Shown one piece after another: positions 7,936 through 17,019 of a DNA stretch of 64,000 nucleotides. The first letter of the stretch is position 1. Every line of letters begins with the position of its first letter. The position numbers and the translations under genes are program-made. Origin of the DNA: Swaminathania salitolerans (GTDB taxonomy: Bacteria > Pseudomonadota > Alphaproteobacteria > Acetobacterales > Acetobacteraceae); the NCBI RefSeq assembly GCF_025994315.1, contig NZ_BAQE01000025.1; one strand, 5' to 3'. The notes beneath the pieces are model-generated. The model had not been told where the DNA came from. It made no database searches and saw only the letters and a program-made list of their open reading frames with translations.

Positions 7936-8201
7936 TGGCACGGGATTCCTCTTCTCCCCTGTCGGTCATGCGCCCCGCCGAACCGCGGGAAATCGCCGAG
8001 GCCCTGACCCATGCGCTGCGTTTCGACGGCCGTCGCCGTGTGCATGATGCCGACGAACTCATGGCGACTCTCGTGGCAGAGCGGCTGGTGGCGCATCTGG
8101 CGCGCTGCGGTTTCGTGCTCATGAAGCGCGCCGATACGGTGCCCCACGACACGAGCGGGCATCATCATCCCCATGATTCGCCAGGAGGGCAGGGGGCATG
8201 A
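7935..8201 (+). CDS. Uncharacterised 88-residue protein in the mutasome operon
   Basis: This small ORF sits between imuB and dnaE2 and is locked to both: TGATG with imuB at 7933-7937 and ATGA with dnaE2 at 8198-8201. That arrangement argues for translation. The protein has a probable helical, charged core ('EIAEALTHALRFDGRRRVHD', then 'LVAERLVAHLARCGFVLMK') and a His-rich C-terminus. I recognise no named domain; I believe similar short hypothetical proteins occur in other Acetobacteraceae, but could not check. A mutasome accessory role is inference from position only. Confidence 0.75.
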   Translation: MARDSSSPLSVMRPAEPREIAEALTHALRFDGRRRVHDADELMATLVAERLVAHLARCGFVLMKRADTVPHDTSGHHHPHDSPGGQGA

Positions 8202-11200
8202 CGACCCCGCTTCAGGTCACCTCCTATTATTCCTTCCTGCGTGGCGTCAGTGCTCCGCACGACCTGTTTTCCGTCGCCCATGCGCAGGGACACAAGGCAC
8301 TGGCCCTGACCGACCGTCATTCCGTGGCGGGCATGGTGCGGGCGCATGATGCGGCGCGACAAAGCGGTTTGCGGCTTCTGCCCGGCTGTCGGCTCGATCT
8401 GCTCGATGGATCGACGCTTCTGGTCTATCCGGTCGACCGGACGGGATGGGGCGCACTTTGCCGCCTGCTGACGCTCGGGCACCGCCGGGGCGCACGCGCG
8501 CTCTTTTCTCTTGGCTGGGACGATCTGCTTCAGGGTGCGCGGAACCTGATTCTGGTGCTGCTGCCCGATCGGCCGGATATGCAGGCACAGCAGCAATTTC
8601 GTCATCTTGCCCGGATCGGCGCTGCTCTCGGTCAGCCTGTCTATTGCGGGCTGGCGCATCGCAATGCGCCGGGCGATCTGCTGCGGTTGCGGGATCTGGA
8701 GATACTGGCGTCTTCCTGTGGCGTGGCCAGTGTCGTGACGGGGGACGTGCTCTATCACGAGGCGCGCTGTCATGTGTTGCAGGATGTCGTGACCGCCATT
8801 CGCGAGAACTGCACGCTGGAGACCCTGGGCGACCGGCGCGAAAATCACGGTGACAGGGCACTCAGGACGCCCGGTGCCGTGGCGCAGCTCTACGAGGCTT
8901 TTCCCGAGGCGCTGGCGCGTGTGGCCGAGATCGAGGCGCAGTGTCGCTTTTCGATGGAGGATCTCTGTTATCAATATCCGCAGGAGACCGACCGGCCGGA
9001 CGAGACCCCGCAGCAGACCCTGACCCGTCTCGTGCGCGATGCCCTGCCGCGGCGTTATCCGGCCGGCGCGAGCGAGGCGGTGAGAAAACAGATCGCCCAT
9101 GAGCTCGCGCTCATAGACTCACTCGACTACGCTCCCTATTTCCTGACCGTCCACAGCATCGTGCATCAGGCACGCGCGCTCGATATCGTCTGTCAGGGGC
9201 GTGGTTCGGCTGCCAATTCCGCCATCTGCTATGTGCTGGGCATCACGGCCATCGACCCCGTGCGTTCGGGGCTCCTGTTCGAGCGGTTCATTTCCGCGGA
9301 GCGTCGCGAGCCGCCCGATATCGATGTCGATTTCGAAAGCGACCGGCGCGAGGAAATCATCCAGTGGATCTATCGCCGCTATGGCCGCAGCCATTCGGCG
9401 CTTTGCGCCACGCTCATGCGCTATCGTCCCAAGGGCGCCCTGCGTGAGACAGGCAAGGTTCTGGGTCTGAGCGAGGATCTTCTGGGTCTGCTCTCGAAAT
9501 ATCTCGCATCGTCTCTGGGAGACCCCGAACAGCTCAGAACGCGTGCGGCGGAGCTGAACCTCAATCTGTCGGACAGGCGTCTGGCCCTGACCCTGCGTGT
9601 GGCCGCCGAGCTCGTGGGCATACCGCGTCAGCTCGGTACGCATCCGGGAGGTTTCGTGCTGACGCGCGACAGGCTGGACGAACTCGTGCCCGTTCAGCCT
9701 GCCGCCATGGAGGACCGCCAGATCATCGTCTGGGACAAGGACGATATCGACAGTCTCAGATTCATGAAGGTCGACGTGCTGGGTCTTGGCATGCTGGGCT
9801 GTCTGCGTCGCGGTTTCGAATTGCTGGCCGCGCATCGTATCCGTCAGCTCGACATGGCGTCGGTGCCGCCCGAGGATCCCGCCACCTATGCCATGATCCG
9901 TCGCGCCGATACGCTGGGCACGTTCCAGATCGAGAGCCGCGCCCAGATGTCCATGTTGCCGCGTCTCAGGCCCAGGACCTTCTACGATCTGGTCATTCAG
10001 GTGGCGATCGTGCGTCCCGGCCCCATCCAGGGCGACATGGTGCATCCCTATCTGCGCCGTCGTGACGGTCTCGAGCGACCGGATTACCCCAGGCCGGAAC
10101 TCGAACGGATTCTCGGCAAGACGCTGGGCGTACCGCTGTTTCAGGAACAGGCCATGCAGGTGGCCATTGCCTGTGCCGGGTTTACGCCCGGCGAGGCGGA
10201 CCAGCTGCGCCGTTCCATGGCGACCTTCAAGTTCACCGGTGGGGTGTCGCATTTCCGCACGAAGCTGATCGAGGGGATGGTCGCCAATCATTACGACCGA
10301 GACTTCGCCGAGCGTACGTTCCGTCAGCTCGAGGGGTTCGGATCCTATGGCTTTCCCGAAAGCCATGCCGCCAGTTTCGCGCTTGTGGCCTATGTCTCGA
10401 ATTATCTGAAATGCCATCATCCCGATGTCTTCTGTGCGGCCCTGCTCAACTCGCAGCCTATGGGTTTTTACGCGCCCGCCCAGGTGGTGCGCGATGCGCG
10501 CGAGCACGGCGTGACCGTACATGCCATAGATATCAATGCCTCGCGTTGGGACTGCGCGCTCGAGCCGGATCGGGACAAGCCGACACTGGCCGTTCGTCTG
10601 GGGTTCCGTTTCGTGAAGGGCCTCTCGAACGCGCATGCGGCGAAACTGATCGCCAATCGCTTTCCAGCCTATGAATCGCTCGACGATGTCTGGCGGCGCG
10701 CGGATATTCCCGTTTCGGCTCTCGAGGCGCTGGCGGCTGCCGATGTCTTTCGCAGCCTCGACCTCGATCGTCGGGCCGCGCTCTGGGCCATCAAGGGGCT
10801 GGCCGATACGGTCCTGCCGCTTTTTGCCGCTGCCGATCGCAGGCTCAACAGACCCGGACCCGAAACGATCGAACCCGGTTATACGCCCCGCCCCATGAGC
10901 GAAGGGCGCGAAGTGGTGGAAGACTACAACACGCTCGGCCTGACCCTGCGTCAGCACCCGATGGCGTTTCTGCGTCCCCGGTTTTCAGCGCGCGGCATGG
11001 TGACCTGCGCCGATCTGCGCCGGTTGCGCGACGGGAGTCGCGTGGTGGTGCCGGGTCTGGTGCTCATGCGACAGCGTCCCGGCACGGCCCATGGCGTGAT
11101 GTTCATGACGCTGGAGGACGAAACCGGAACGGCCAATATCATCATCTGGAAAGATCGCGCCGAAGCCCAGCGCCGTATCGTGATCGGCGTCAATGCCGTG

Positions 11201-11353
11201 GCCTGTCACGGTATTCTCCAGCGTGAAGGAGAGGTCATTCACGTGGTGATGCAGCGTCTGGAGGATCTGACACCTCTGATGCGCGATATCGCCATGTCCG
11301 AGGCAGAAGAAGGGTCGGTATCGCCACGGTTGAAGGCGAGGGATTTTCATTGA
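8198..11353 (+). CDS. dnaE2: Error-prone DNA polymerase DnaE2 (ImuC)
   Basis: The 1051-residue C-family polymerase begins with a PHP domain ('SYYSFLRGVSAPHDL', 'ALTDRHSVAG') and carries the polymerase Asp pair in 'PPDIDVDFE' (D374, D376), the 'LGTHPGGFVL' region, 'FQEQAMQ' and the helix-hairpin-helix. It ends with an OB-fold (about 925-1010, 'MFMTLEDETGTANIIIW'). Length and order match DnaE2, which performs translesion synthesis with ImuA and ImuB. It is the last gene of the operon, coupled to the 88-residue ORF by ATGA. No clear terminator follows. Confidence 0.95.
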   Translation: MTTPLQVTSYYSFLRGVSAPHDLFSVAHAQGHKALALTDRHSVAGMVRAHDAARQSGLRLLPGCRLDLLDGSTLLVYPVDRTGWGALCRLLTLGHRRGARALFSLGWDDLLQGARNLILVLLPDRPDMQAQQQFRHLARIGAALGQPVYCGLAHRNAPGDLLRLRDLEILASSCGVASVVTGDVLYHEARCHVLQDVVTAIRENCTLETLGDRRENHGDRALRTPGAVAQLYEAFPEALARVAEIEAQCRFSMEDLCYQYPQETDRPDETPQQTLTRLVRDALPRRYPAGASEAVRKQIAHELALIDSLDYAPYFLTVHSIVHQARALDIVCQGRGSAANSAICYVLGITAIDPVRSGLLFERFISAERREPPDIDVDFESDRREEIIQWIYRRYGRSHSALCATLMRYRPKGALRETGKVLGLSEDLLGLLSKYLASSLGDPEQLRTRAAELNLNLSDRRLALTLRVAAELVGIPRQLGTHPGGFVLTRDRLDELVPVQPAAMEDRQIIVWDKDDIDSLRFMKVDVLGLGMLGCLRRGFELLAAHRIRQLDMASVPPEDPATYAMIRRADTLGTFQIESRAQMSMLPRLRPRTFYDLVIQVAIVRPGPIQGDMVHPYLRRRDGLERPDYPRPELERILGKTLGVPLFQEQAMQVAIACAGFTPGEADQLRRSMATFKFTGGVSHFRTKLIEGMVANHYDRDFAERTFRQLEGFGSYGFPESHAASFALVAYVSNYLKCHHPDVFCAALLNSQPMGFYAPAQVVRDAREHGVTVHAIDINASRWDCALEPDRDKPTLAVRLGFRFVKGLSNAHAAKLIANRFPAYESLDDVWRRADIPVSALEALAAADVFRSLDLDRRAALWAIKGLADTVLPLFAAADRRLNRPGPETIEPGYTPRPMSEGREVVEDYNTLGLTLRQHPMAFLRPRFSARGMVTCADLRRLRDGSRVVVPGLVLMRQRPGTAHGVMFMTLEDETGTANIIIWKDRAEAQRRIVIGVNAVACHGILQREGEVIHVVMQRLEDLTPLMRDIAMSEAEEGSVSPRLKARDFH

Positions 11354-11449
11354 GATAAAATATTGTTCTCTCTATCTTGCGAAGAAGCGGAAGAATATTC
11401 CGGTTATTCTGTCTGTTCCGGAGACAGGTTTGCGGCGGAGGTCGGGATA

Positions 11450-11791
11450 ATGGCTTATGATCCGGCTGTTTTGCAGAGAATACTGACGATTCCGGAGCTG
11501 GCGGAATTCGATCTGTCCTTCAGATCGATGTTCGGCGGGATCATGGGCTATGCGGGCGGCAAGGTCTTTGCCTCCCTCTCCGATATCGGCCTCGCCCTGA
11601 AGATGAGCGGCAAGGACCGCGAGGCCCTTCTGGCGCTCCCCGGAGCGTGCGCCTTGCGTTACGAGCCGGAAAGCGCTCCGAGCAAGACCTATGTCGTCGT
11701 GCCGGAGGCGCTGCATACGCGCCCCGATGCGTTGAAAATCTGGGTGGCGCGCTCGATTGCCGGTCTTCCTGCGCGCAAACCGCGTCGATAG
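11450..11791 (+). CDS. TfoX/Sxy N-terminal domain protein
   Basis: The 113-residue protein has 'FRSMFGGIMGYAGGKVFASLSD' and 'LALKMSG', the TfoX-N domain pattern. It lacks the C-terminal TfoX domain of gammaproteobacterial competence regulators; stand-alone TfoX-N proteins are widespread and mostly of unknown function. ATG 11450 follows GCGGAGG at about 8 bases. It is convergent with the gguB gene. Confidence 0.85.
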   Translation: MAYDPAVLQRILTIPELAEFDLSFRSMFGGIMGYAGGKVFASLSDIGLALKMSGKDREALLALPGACALRYEPESAPSKTYVVVPEALHTRPDALKIWVARSIAGLPARKPRR

Positions 11792-11848
11792 GGGCCATCC
11801 GCAGGCGAGAGGCGGTTTCATCCTCTCGACATCTGCATCCGGGATTAT

Positions 11849-13111
11849 TCATGCCCTGCGCTGGTTGTAGACATCCACGCAGACGGCACCCAGCAGCACC
11901 AGCCCTTTGAGCACCTGCTGGTAGTCGATGCCGATACCCAGGATCGACATGCCGTTATTCATGAGCCCCATGATCATGGCGCCGATCACGGCCCCGCCAA
12001 CCCGGCCCACACCGCCATAGGCAGAGGCCCCGCCGATGAAGCATGCGGCAATCACATCCAGTTCGAAACCGAGCCCGGCTTTCGGGGTGGCCGTGTTCAG
12101 CCGTGCTGCGAAAATCAGTCCGCCAAGCGCCGCGAGCACGCCCATATTCACGAAGGTCAGGAAGGTGAGGCGCTCGGTGCGTATGCCCGACAGCGCCGCT
12201 GCGCGTACATTGCCGCCCACTGCATAGATCTGTCGTCCCAGCGTGGTGCGGCTGGTCACGAAGCTGTACAGCGCGATCAGTACGGCCATGATGATCAGCA
12301 CATTGGGCAGGCCGCGATAGCCGGAGATCAGGGTTGCGAGATAGACGATGATGCCGAAGACAGCGACATTCTTGCCGATGAAGAGCGGCATGGGCTCGAC
12401 ATCGATCTCGTTGCGCTGATAGCGCGCACGGGCGCGCACCGCACCGACCACCATCGCCGCAGCAACGATGACGCCGAGAATGAGCGAGCTCGGGTTGTAA
12501 TGACCGATTTTTGGCAGGAATTCGGGGATGAAGCCGGAGGAGAGCTTCTGGAATACGGTCGAGAACGGCCCGAGAGACTGCCCGCCCAGCAGGGCCAGAG
12601 CCAGCCCCTTGAAAACCAGCATGCCCGCCAGGGTCACGATGAAGGAGGGGATTCTGAAATAGGCGATCCAGTAACCCTGTGCCGCACCGATCAGCGCGCC
12701 CGTGGCAAGGCAGGTCAGCGTCGTCACCACCACATTGCAGTGCCACTGCACCATCAGCACAGCGGCTACGGCACCGGTGAACCCGGCGACGGATCCGACC
12801 GACAGATCGATATGACCCGAGACGATCACCAGCAACATACCGAGCGCCATGATGACGATATAGCTGTTCTGGAGCACCAGATTGGTCAGGTTCAGCGGAC
12901 GCAGCAGCGTGCCGTTGGTCATGATCTCGAAAAACAGACCGATCGCGACCAGCGAGATGAACATTCCGTATTCGCGCAGATTGTTGCGGATGAACCGCCC
13001 CATAGCGCTATTGCCCAGCGTGTGGCCGCCCGGCGCCCCACCGGCTGGGCCGGTGTCGCCAGCAGAAGAGAGCGGATCGCCGGGGAGGAGGATATGGTCG
13101 CTCATGATCAT
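11849..13111 (-). CDS. gguB: Monosaccharide ABC transporter permease (GguB type)
   Basis: The 420-residue inner-membrane permease has about ten hydrophobic segments and the sugar-permease EAA-like region ('GLIFAARLNTATPKAGLGFELDVIAA', then 'GGASAYGGVGRV'). Long loops near residues 225-250 are typical of the GguB/MmsB/XylH group. With GguA and ChvE it forms an uptake system for aldoses such as galactose, arabinose or glucose. The start at 13111 overlaps the gguA stop as ATGA; ATG at 13105 is an alternative. Confidence 0.9.
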   Translation of the reverse strand: MIMSDHILLPGDPLSSAGDTGPAGGAPGGHTLGNSAMGRFIRNNLREYGMFISLVAIGLFFEIMTNGTLLRPLNLTNLVLQNSYIVIMALGMLLVIVSGHIDLSVGSVAGFTGAVAAVLMVQWHCNVVVTTLTCLATGALIGAAQGYWIAYFRIPSFIVTLAGMLVFKGLALALLGGQSLGPFSTVFQKLSSGFIPEFLPKIGHYNPSSLILGVIVAAAMVVGAVRARARYQRNEIDVEPMPLFIGKNVAVFGIIVYLATLISGYRGLPNVLIIMAVLIALYSFVTSRTTLGRQIYAVGGNVRAAALSGIRTERLTFLTFVNMGVLAALGGLIFAARLNTATPKAGLGFELDVIAACFIGGASAYGGVGRVGGAVIGAMIMGLMNNGMSILGIGIDYQQVLKGLVLLGAVCVDVYNQRRA

Positions 13112-14709
13112 GATGCTCCCGCAGCAAGTGAGGACACAGCGAGACTGGCTGTTTCGCTCGGGATGGTGGAAATGGGCATGGAGTCGGACGTGCTGCGCAC
13201 GATGGCGCGCATGATCTTTTCCTGACTGGCCTCCTCGCGGGTGAACGCGCCCACGAAACGCCCTTCATTCATCACGCAGATACGGTCGCAGATACCGAGC
13301 AGTTCGGGCATTTCGGATGAGATGACCACGCAGCCCCGACCGCTATCGGCCATTTGCTGGATCAGCGCATAGATCTCGTATTTGGCCCCCACATCGATTC
13401 CGCGCGTGGGTTCGTCCAGAATGAGCACGTCGGGATTGGTGAACAGCCATTTGGACAGCACCACTTTCTGCTGGTTGCCGCCCGAAAGCCTGCCCGCCAT
13501 CTGCTGCACATCCGGCGAGCGTATGCGCATCCTGTTGCGGTAATCCTGCGCGATACGCAGCTCGGCGATCTCGTCGATCACGCCATGACGGGCAATGCCG
13601 CGCAGTTCGGCCAGGGAGATGTTGTGGCGGATCTCGTTGCCCAGATGCAGCCCGAGTTCCTTGCGATCCTCGGTGACATAGGCGAGTCCCGCCGCAATGG
13701 CGCGGCTGACGGTAGAGACATCCACCGCCTTGCCGCGCATGATGACGTCGCCCGATATACGCGTGCCGAAGGAGCGCCCGAACAGGCTCATGGCAAATTC
13801 CGTGCGCCCTGCACCCATGAGGCCGGCAATACCCACGATCTCGCCCGCGCGAACGTGGAAATCGACATTGCGTATCACCTGACGGTCGGGGTGGAGGGGG
13901 TGCCAGGCCGACCAGCCACGCACTTCCATCAGCATTTCACCGATAAGCGGCGTATGCGGTGGGTAGCGATGCTCCAGATCGCGATTGACCATCAGGCGGA
14001 TGATCTCGTCTTCATCCGCAGGGCCGTTGCGGCAATCGATCGTGCCGACACTGCGCCCGTCGCGCAGCACGGTGATACGATCAGCCACGCGTGAGATCTC
14101 GTTCAGCTTGTGCGAGATGAGAATGGACGACAGCCCCTCGGCCTTGAAGGCAAGAAGCAGGTCGAGCAGGGCTGCGCTGTCGCGCTCGTTCAGACTGGCC
14201 GTCGGTTCGTCCAGAATGAGCAGACGCACCTTTTTCGAGAGTGCCTTGGCGATTTCCACGAGCTGCTGCTTGGCGACGCCCAGATGGGTCACCAGTGTCT
14301 CGGGGGCCTCCGTCAGCCCGACCTGACGCATCAGATCCCGCGCCCGCACCCGCGCAGCGTCGCGGTCGATCACGCCGAAACGCCCCGGCGGATGGGTGAT
14401 GAAGATATTCTCCTGCACCGAAAGCAGCGGGATGAGCGCCAGCTCCTGATGGATGATGATGATGCCGAGCGCCTCGGAGCCGTTGAGATCGGCAAAACGG
14501 CGCTCTTCGCCATCGAACACGATCTGCCCGTCATAGCTCCCGGCGGGGTAGACCCCGCTCAGGATTTTCATCAGGGTCGATTTGCCCGCGCCATTCTCGC
14601 CGCAAAGCGCATGAATCTCGCCGGGCTCGACCGAGAAACTGACATCGCTCAGAGCTTTTACGGGTCCGAAACGTTTTGCGATGTTCCGCATTTCCAGAAT
14701 GGTGCTCAT
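13108..14709 (-). CDS. gguA: Monosaccharide ABC transporter ATPase (GguA type)
   Basis: The 533-residue protein has two ABC domains. The first has Walker A 'GENGAGKST' (about 37-45), signature 'LGVAKQQLVEIAKAL' and Walker B 'LLILDEPTASL'. The second has the degenerate 'GLMGAGRTE' motif, 'LSGGNQQKVVLSKWL' and 'VLILDEPTRGIDVG'. This double-domain layout is that of XylG/GguA/MglA sugar ATPases. It is flanked by chvE (4 bp away) and gguB (overlap). A C-terminal tail of about 20 residues is Ser/Ala rich. Confidence 0.93.
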   Translation of the reverse strand: MSTILEMRNIAKRFGPVKALSDVSFSVEPGEIHALCGENGAGKSTLMKILSGVYPAGSYDGQIVFDGEERRFADLNGSEALGIIIIHQELALIPLLSVQENIFITHPPGRFGVIDRDAARVRARDLMRQVGLTEAPETLVTHLGVAKQQLVEIAKALSKKVRLLILDEPTASLNERDSAALLDLLLAFKAEGLSSILISHKLNEISRVADRITVLRDGRSVGTIDCRNGPADEDEIIRLMVNRDLEHRYPPHTPLIGEMLMEVRGWSAWHPLHPDRQVIRNVDFHVRAGEIVGIAGLMGAGRTEFAMSLFGRSFGTRISGDVIMRGKAVDVSTVSRAIAAGLAYVTEDRKELGLHLGNEIRHNISLAELRGIARHGVIDEIAELRIAQDYRNRMRIRSPDVQQMAGRLSGGNQQKVVLSKWLFTNPDVLILDEPTRGIDVGAKYEIYALIQQMADSGRGCVVISSEMPELLGICDRICVMNEGRFVGAFTREEASQEKIMRAIVRSTSDSMPISTIPSETASLAVSSLAAGAS

Positions 14710-14713
14710 GGCG

Positions 14714-15793
14714 CTACTCGATCTGGCTTGCGGTGTAATAACCGCTATCGATCAGGACCGGGCGTATATTGGCCTTTGTCACCACGACGGGGGTGAGCAG
14801 ATAGGCAGGCACCAGCTTGACGCCGTTATCGTAGCTCTTCGTGTCGTTCACCGGCACGGTTTTCCCCGCCAGCATGGCATCCACCATATCGGCAGTCACA
14901 CCGGCCAGCTTGCGCGTATCCTTGAAGATCGAGGAATACTGATCGCCCGCAAGAATGGATTTGACGGAAGGGATCTCGCAATCCTGTCCGCTGACATAGG
15001 CCATCTTCGTATCGCCACTGCCATAGCCCACCCCCTTGAGCGAAGAGATGATGCCAATGGAGATGCCGTCATAGGGCGAGAGCACGGCGTCGAGATGACG
15101 GTCGGTGTAATAGGCACTCAGCAGATTATCCATGCGCGATTGCGCGGTGGCGCCGTCCCAGCGCAGGGTCGAGACCTTGTCCATGGTCTTCTGGCCCGAG
15201 GGGATGACCAGCTTGCCGCTATCGAGATAGGGCTTGAGCACGGACATGGCACCGTTGAAGAAGAAATAGGCGTTGTTATCGTCCGGCGAGCCGCCGAAAA
15301 TCTCGATATTGAACGGTCCCCCGGCATCGGGCAGACCGAGCGCCCTGATCAGGGAACTTGCCTGAAGCACGCCGACCTGGAAATTGTCGAAAGTCGCATA
15401 AGTGCTGACATCGGGAGAATTGCGGATGAGACGGTCATAGGCGATGACCCTGACCCCGCGCTGCGCAGCCTTGTGCAGCGTATCGGAGAGGGTCGTGCCG
15501 TCGATGGCAGCGATCACGAGCACCTTGTCGCCTTTGGCAACCATGTTCTCGATCTGCGAAACCTGATTGGGCACGTCGTCATCGGCATATTGCAGGTCGG
15601 TCCGGTAGCCGCGCGATTGCAGGGTCCTGACGATATTGTTGCCATCCGCAATCCAGCGCGCGGAGGATTTGGTGGGCATGGCGATGCCGATCGTGGGTTT
15701 GTCGGCGGCCTGGCTGGGGGCTGCGCATGAAAGCGCGATCAGCGCGGAGGAGAGAAGGATTGTGCCATTGAGGCCTGTGCGCGTTCTGCTCAT
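14714..15793 (-). CDS. chvE: Periplasmic sugar-binding protein (ChvE type)
   Basis: The 359-residue protein has a Sec signal peptide (about 1-29, 'CAAPSQAAD') and a type-I periplasmic binding fold with 'IGIAMPTKSSARWIADG', 'QIENMVAKGDKVLVIAAIDG', 'ERVIAYDRL'-like and 'YVSGQDCEIPSVKSI'. These are typical of ChvE, the multiple-sugar receptor that feeds GguAB. It is the first gene of the leftward operon; an AT-rich region with inverted repeats lies upstream at 16054-16102. Confidence 0.93.
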   Translation of the reverse strand: MSRTRTGLNGTILLSSALIALSCAAPSQAADKPTIGIAMPTKSSARWIADGNNIVRTLQSRGYRTDLQYADDDVPNQVSQIENMVAKGDKVLVIAAIDGTTLSDTLHKAAQRGVRVIAYDRLIRNSPDVSTYATFDNFQVGVLQASSLIRALGLPDAGGPFNIEIFGGSPDDNNAYFFFNGAMSVLKPYLDSGKLVIPSGQKTMDKVSTLRWDGATAQSRMDNLLSAYYTDRHLDAVLSPYDGISIGIISSLKGVGYGSGDTKMAYVSGQDCEIPSVKSILAGDQYSSIFKDTRKLAGVTADMVDAMLAGKTVPVNDTKSYDNGVKLVPAYLLTPVVVTKANIRPVLIDSGYYTASQIE

Positions 15794-16053
15794 GATGGGC
15801 GATATCCGATTGATGGGATGCGGTCAGAACCGGTTCTGTCGGAAAATGATATGAAGGCGATACGAGGTCCGTTCCGGTCCTGGGGGGCATGGCCGGGACA
15901 GACGATCGGGGGCAGGTAAGCCAAGGCCGGCGCGCCGGGTTCTTCGATCCGGGTCATCGGCGCTCTGCGTCTCGCTGAAGCAGGGATCTCCATCGGGGTG
16001 TGTCACGGCGGCGGTTTCCCCTCCCGGAGCGGAAACCTGCCTCGTAACATTTC

Positions 16054-16102
16054 ATGATATAAACATATCATTACGATGTTATAAATAACGAAATGATATG
16101 TT
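16054..16102. promoter_or_regulatory. AT-rich inverted repeats upstream of chvE
   Basis: Within GC-rich DNA this stretch is strongly AT-rich. ATGATAT (16054-16060) and ATATCAT (16065-16071) form a short palindrome. AACATATCATT (16062-16072) and AATGATATGTT (16092-16102) form an 11-bp perfect inverted repeat with a 19-bp spacer. It lies between the leftward chvE operon and the rightward B12 riboswitch and is a likely operator/promoter region; the cognate regulator is not in the window. Confidence 0.6.
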
Positions 16103-16287
16103 CCCGATCTTGTGATCGTCATCCGGCTCCGGATAACCGTCCGGCGCACCTGCAGGGATCGACGCCGAGAGGGGGAAAGCCGGGAACCGGCTGATCGTGC
16201 AGTCGATCATGCGGTCGATCTACGGTGTGCTTAGCGCCGATCGTTCGGTGTGCTTTGCACTGGCACGCCCCGAGCTGCTAGACAGGG

Positions 16288-16472
16288 GCAGACGGTGCCC
16301 CGCAAGGGGTGAAAAGGGAAGCGGGTTCGTGCCTTCGGGCATCAGTCCCGCGCTGCCCCCGCAACTGTATGGAAGAGAGCGCCCTTCCCGCGATCCCACT
16401 GGAGCGATGCTCCGGGAAGGGGGGAGGGGCTTCGGGAAACCGCTTTTCCGAGCCAGGAGACCTGCCGTCATC
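16288..16472 (+). promoter_or_regulatory. Cobalamin riboswitch (AdoCbl-type)
   Basis: The stretch has the conserved elements in order: a P2/P3-region hairpin 'GTGCCCCGCAAGGGGTGAAAAGGGAA' in outline (16296-16320), the core 'CTGCCCCCGCAACTGTA' (16353-16369) and the B12 box 'GCCAGGAGACCTGCC' (16452-16466). It precedes the DUF1636-cobW-cobN operon by about 135 bp and should repress it when adenosylcobalamin is abundant. Outer boundaries are approximate. Confidence 0.93.
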
Positions 16473-16605
16473 GTTCTGATTTCACCGTCCGGCGGGGTGC
16501 CCGGAAGGTGACGGTCCGCATTCAGGCGATGCGGCGGGTCGGCCCGGGCCGACAATCATCCCTGCGCCCCTTTGCCCGGAGACGGGAAAAGGTCTGGAAT
16601 CCGCC

Positions 16606-17010
16606 ATGTCCGAACCCGACGAAACTGCTCCCGGCTCCTCCGTGTCCGGCATCCCTGCGCCGGCCGGTCCCGTCATCCATGTCTGCACCACCTGTCGTGC
16701 AGGCGGCGAGGATCTGCACGGGACCCTCGCCCGCCTTGCCGAGGGGTCGGAGGTGACCGTCGAGGGCGTGCGCTGTCTGGCCGCATGCGGGCAGGGATGC
16801 ACGGCAAGTCTCTCCATGCCGGGAAAATGGTCCTGGCTGCTCGGGCATCTCGCACCGGAAACGGCCAGCGATCTTCTGGTCTATGCCAGGGCCTATGCAG
16901 CCTCTACCTCAGGAACGGTCATGCCGTCACGCCGCCCTGAAAGCCTGCGTGACGTGGTTCTGGGTCGTATGCCATCCTTTCCGGCGCCGTTGCGGGCCGG
17001 GTCATCCTGA
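16606..17010 (+). CDS. DUF1636 metal-binding protein of the B12 operon
   Basis: The 134-residue protein has five cysteines in the DUF1636 pattern: C27 and C30 in 'HVCTTCRAG', then C57, C61 and C65 in 'VRCLAACGQGC'. These proteins resemble thioredoxin-like 2Fe-2S ferredoxins and are repeatedly encoded next to cobW. A role in cobalt handling or reduction during corrin synthesis is inference. It is the first gene after the riboswitch and is 9 bp from cobW. Confidence 0.87.
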   Translation: MSEPDETAPGSSVSGIPAPAGPVIHVCTTCRAGGEDLHGTLARLAEGSEVTVEGVRCLAACGQGCTASLSMPGKWSWLLGHLAPETASDLLVYARAYAASTSGTVMPSRRPESLRDVVLGRMPSFPAPLRAGSS

Positions 17011-17019
17011 AAGCGTTCC

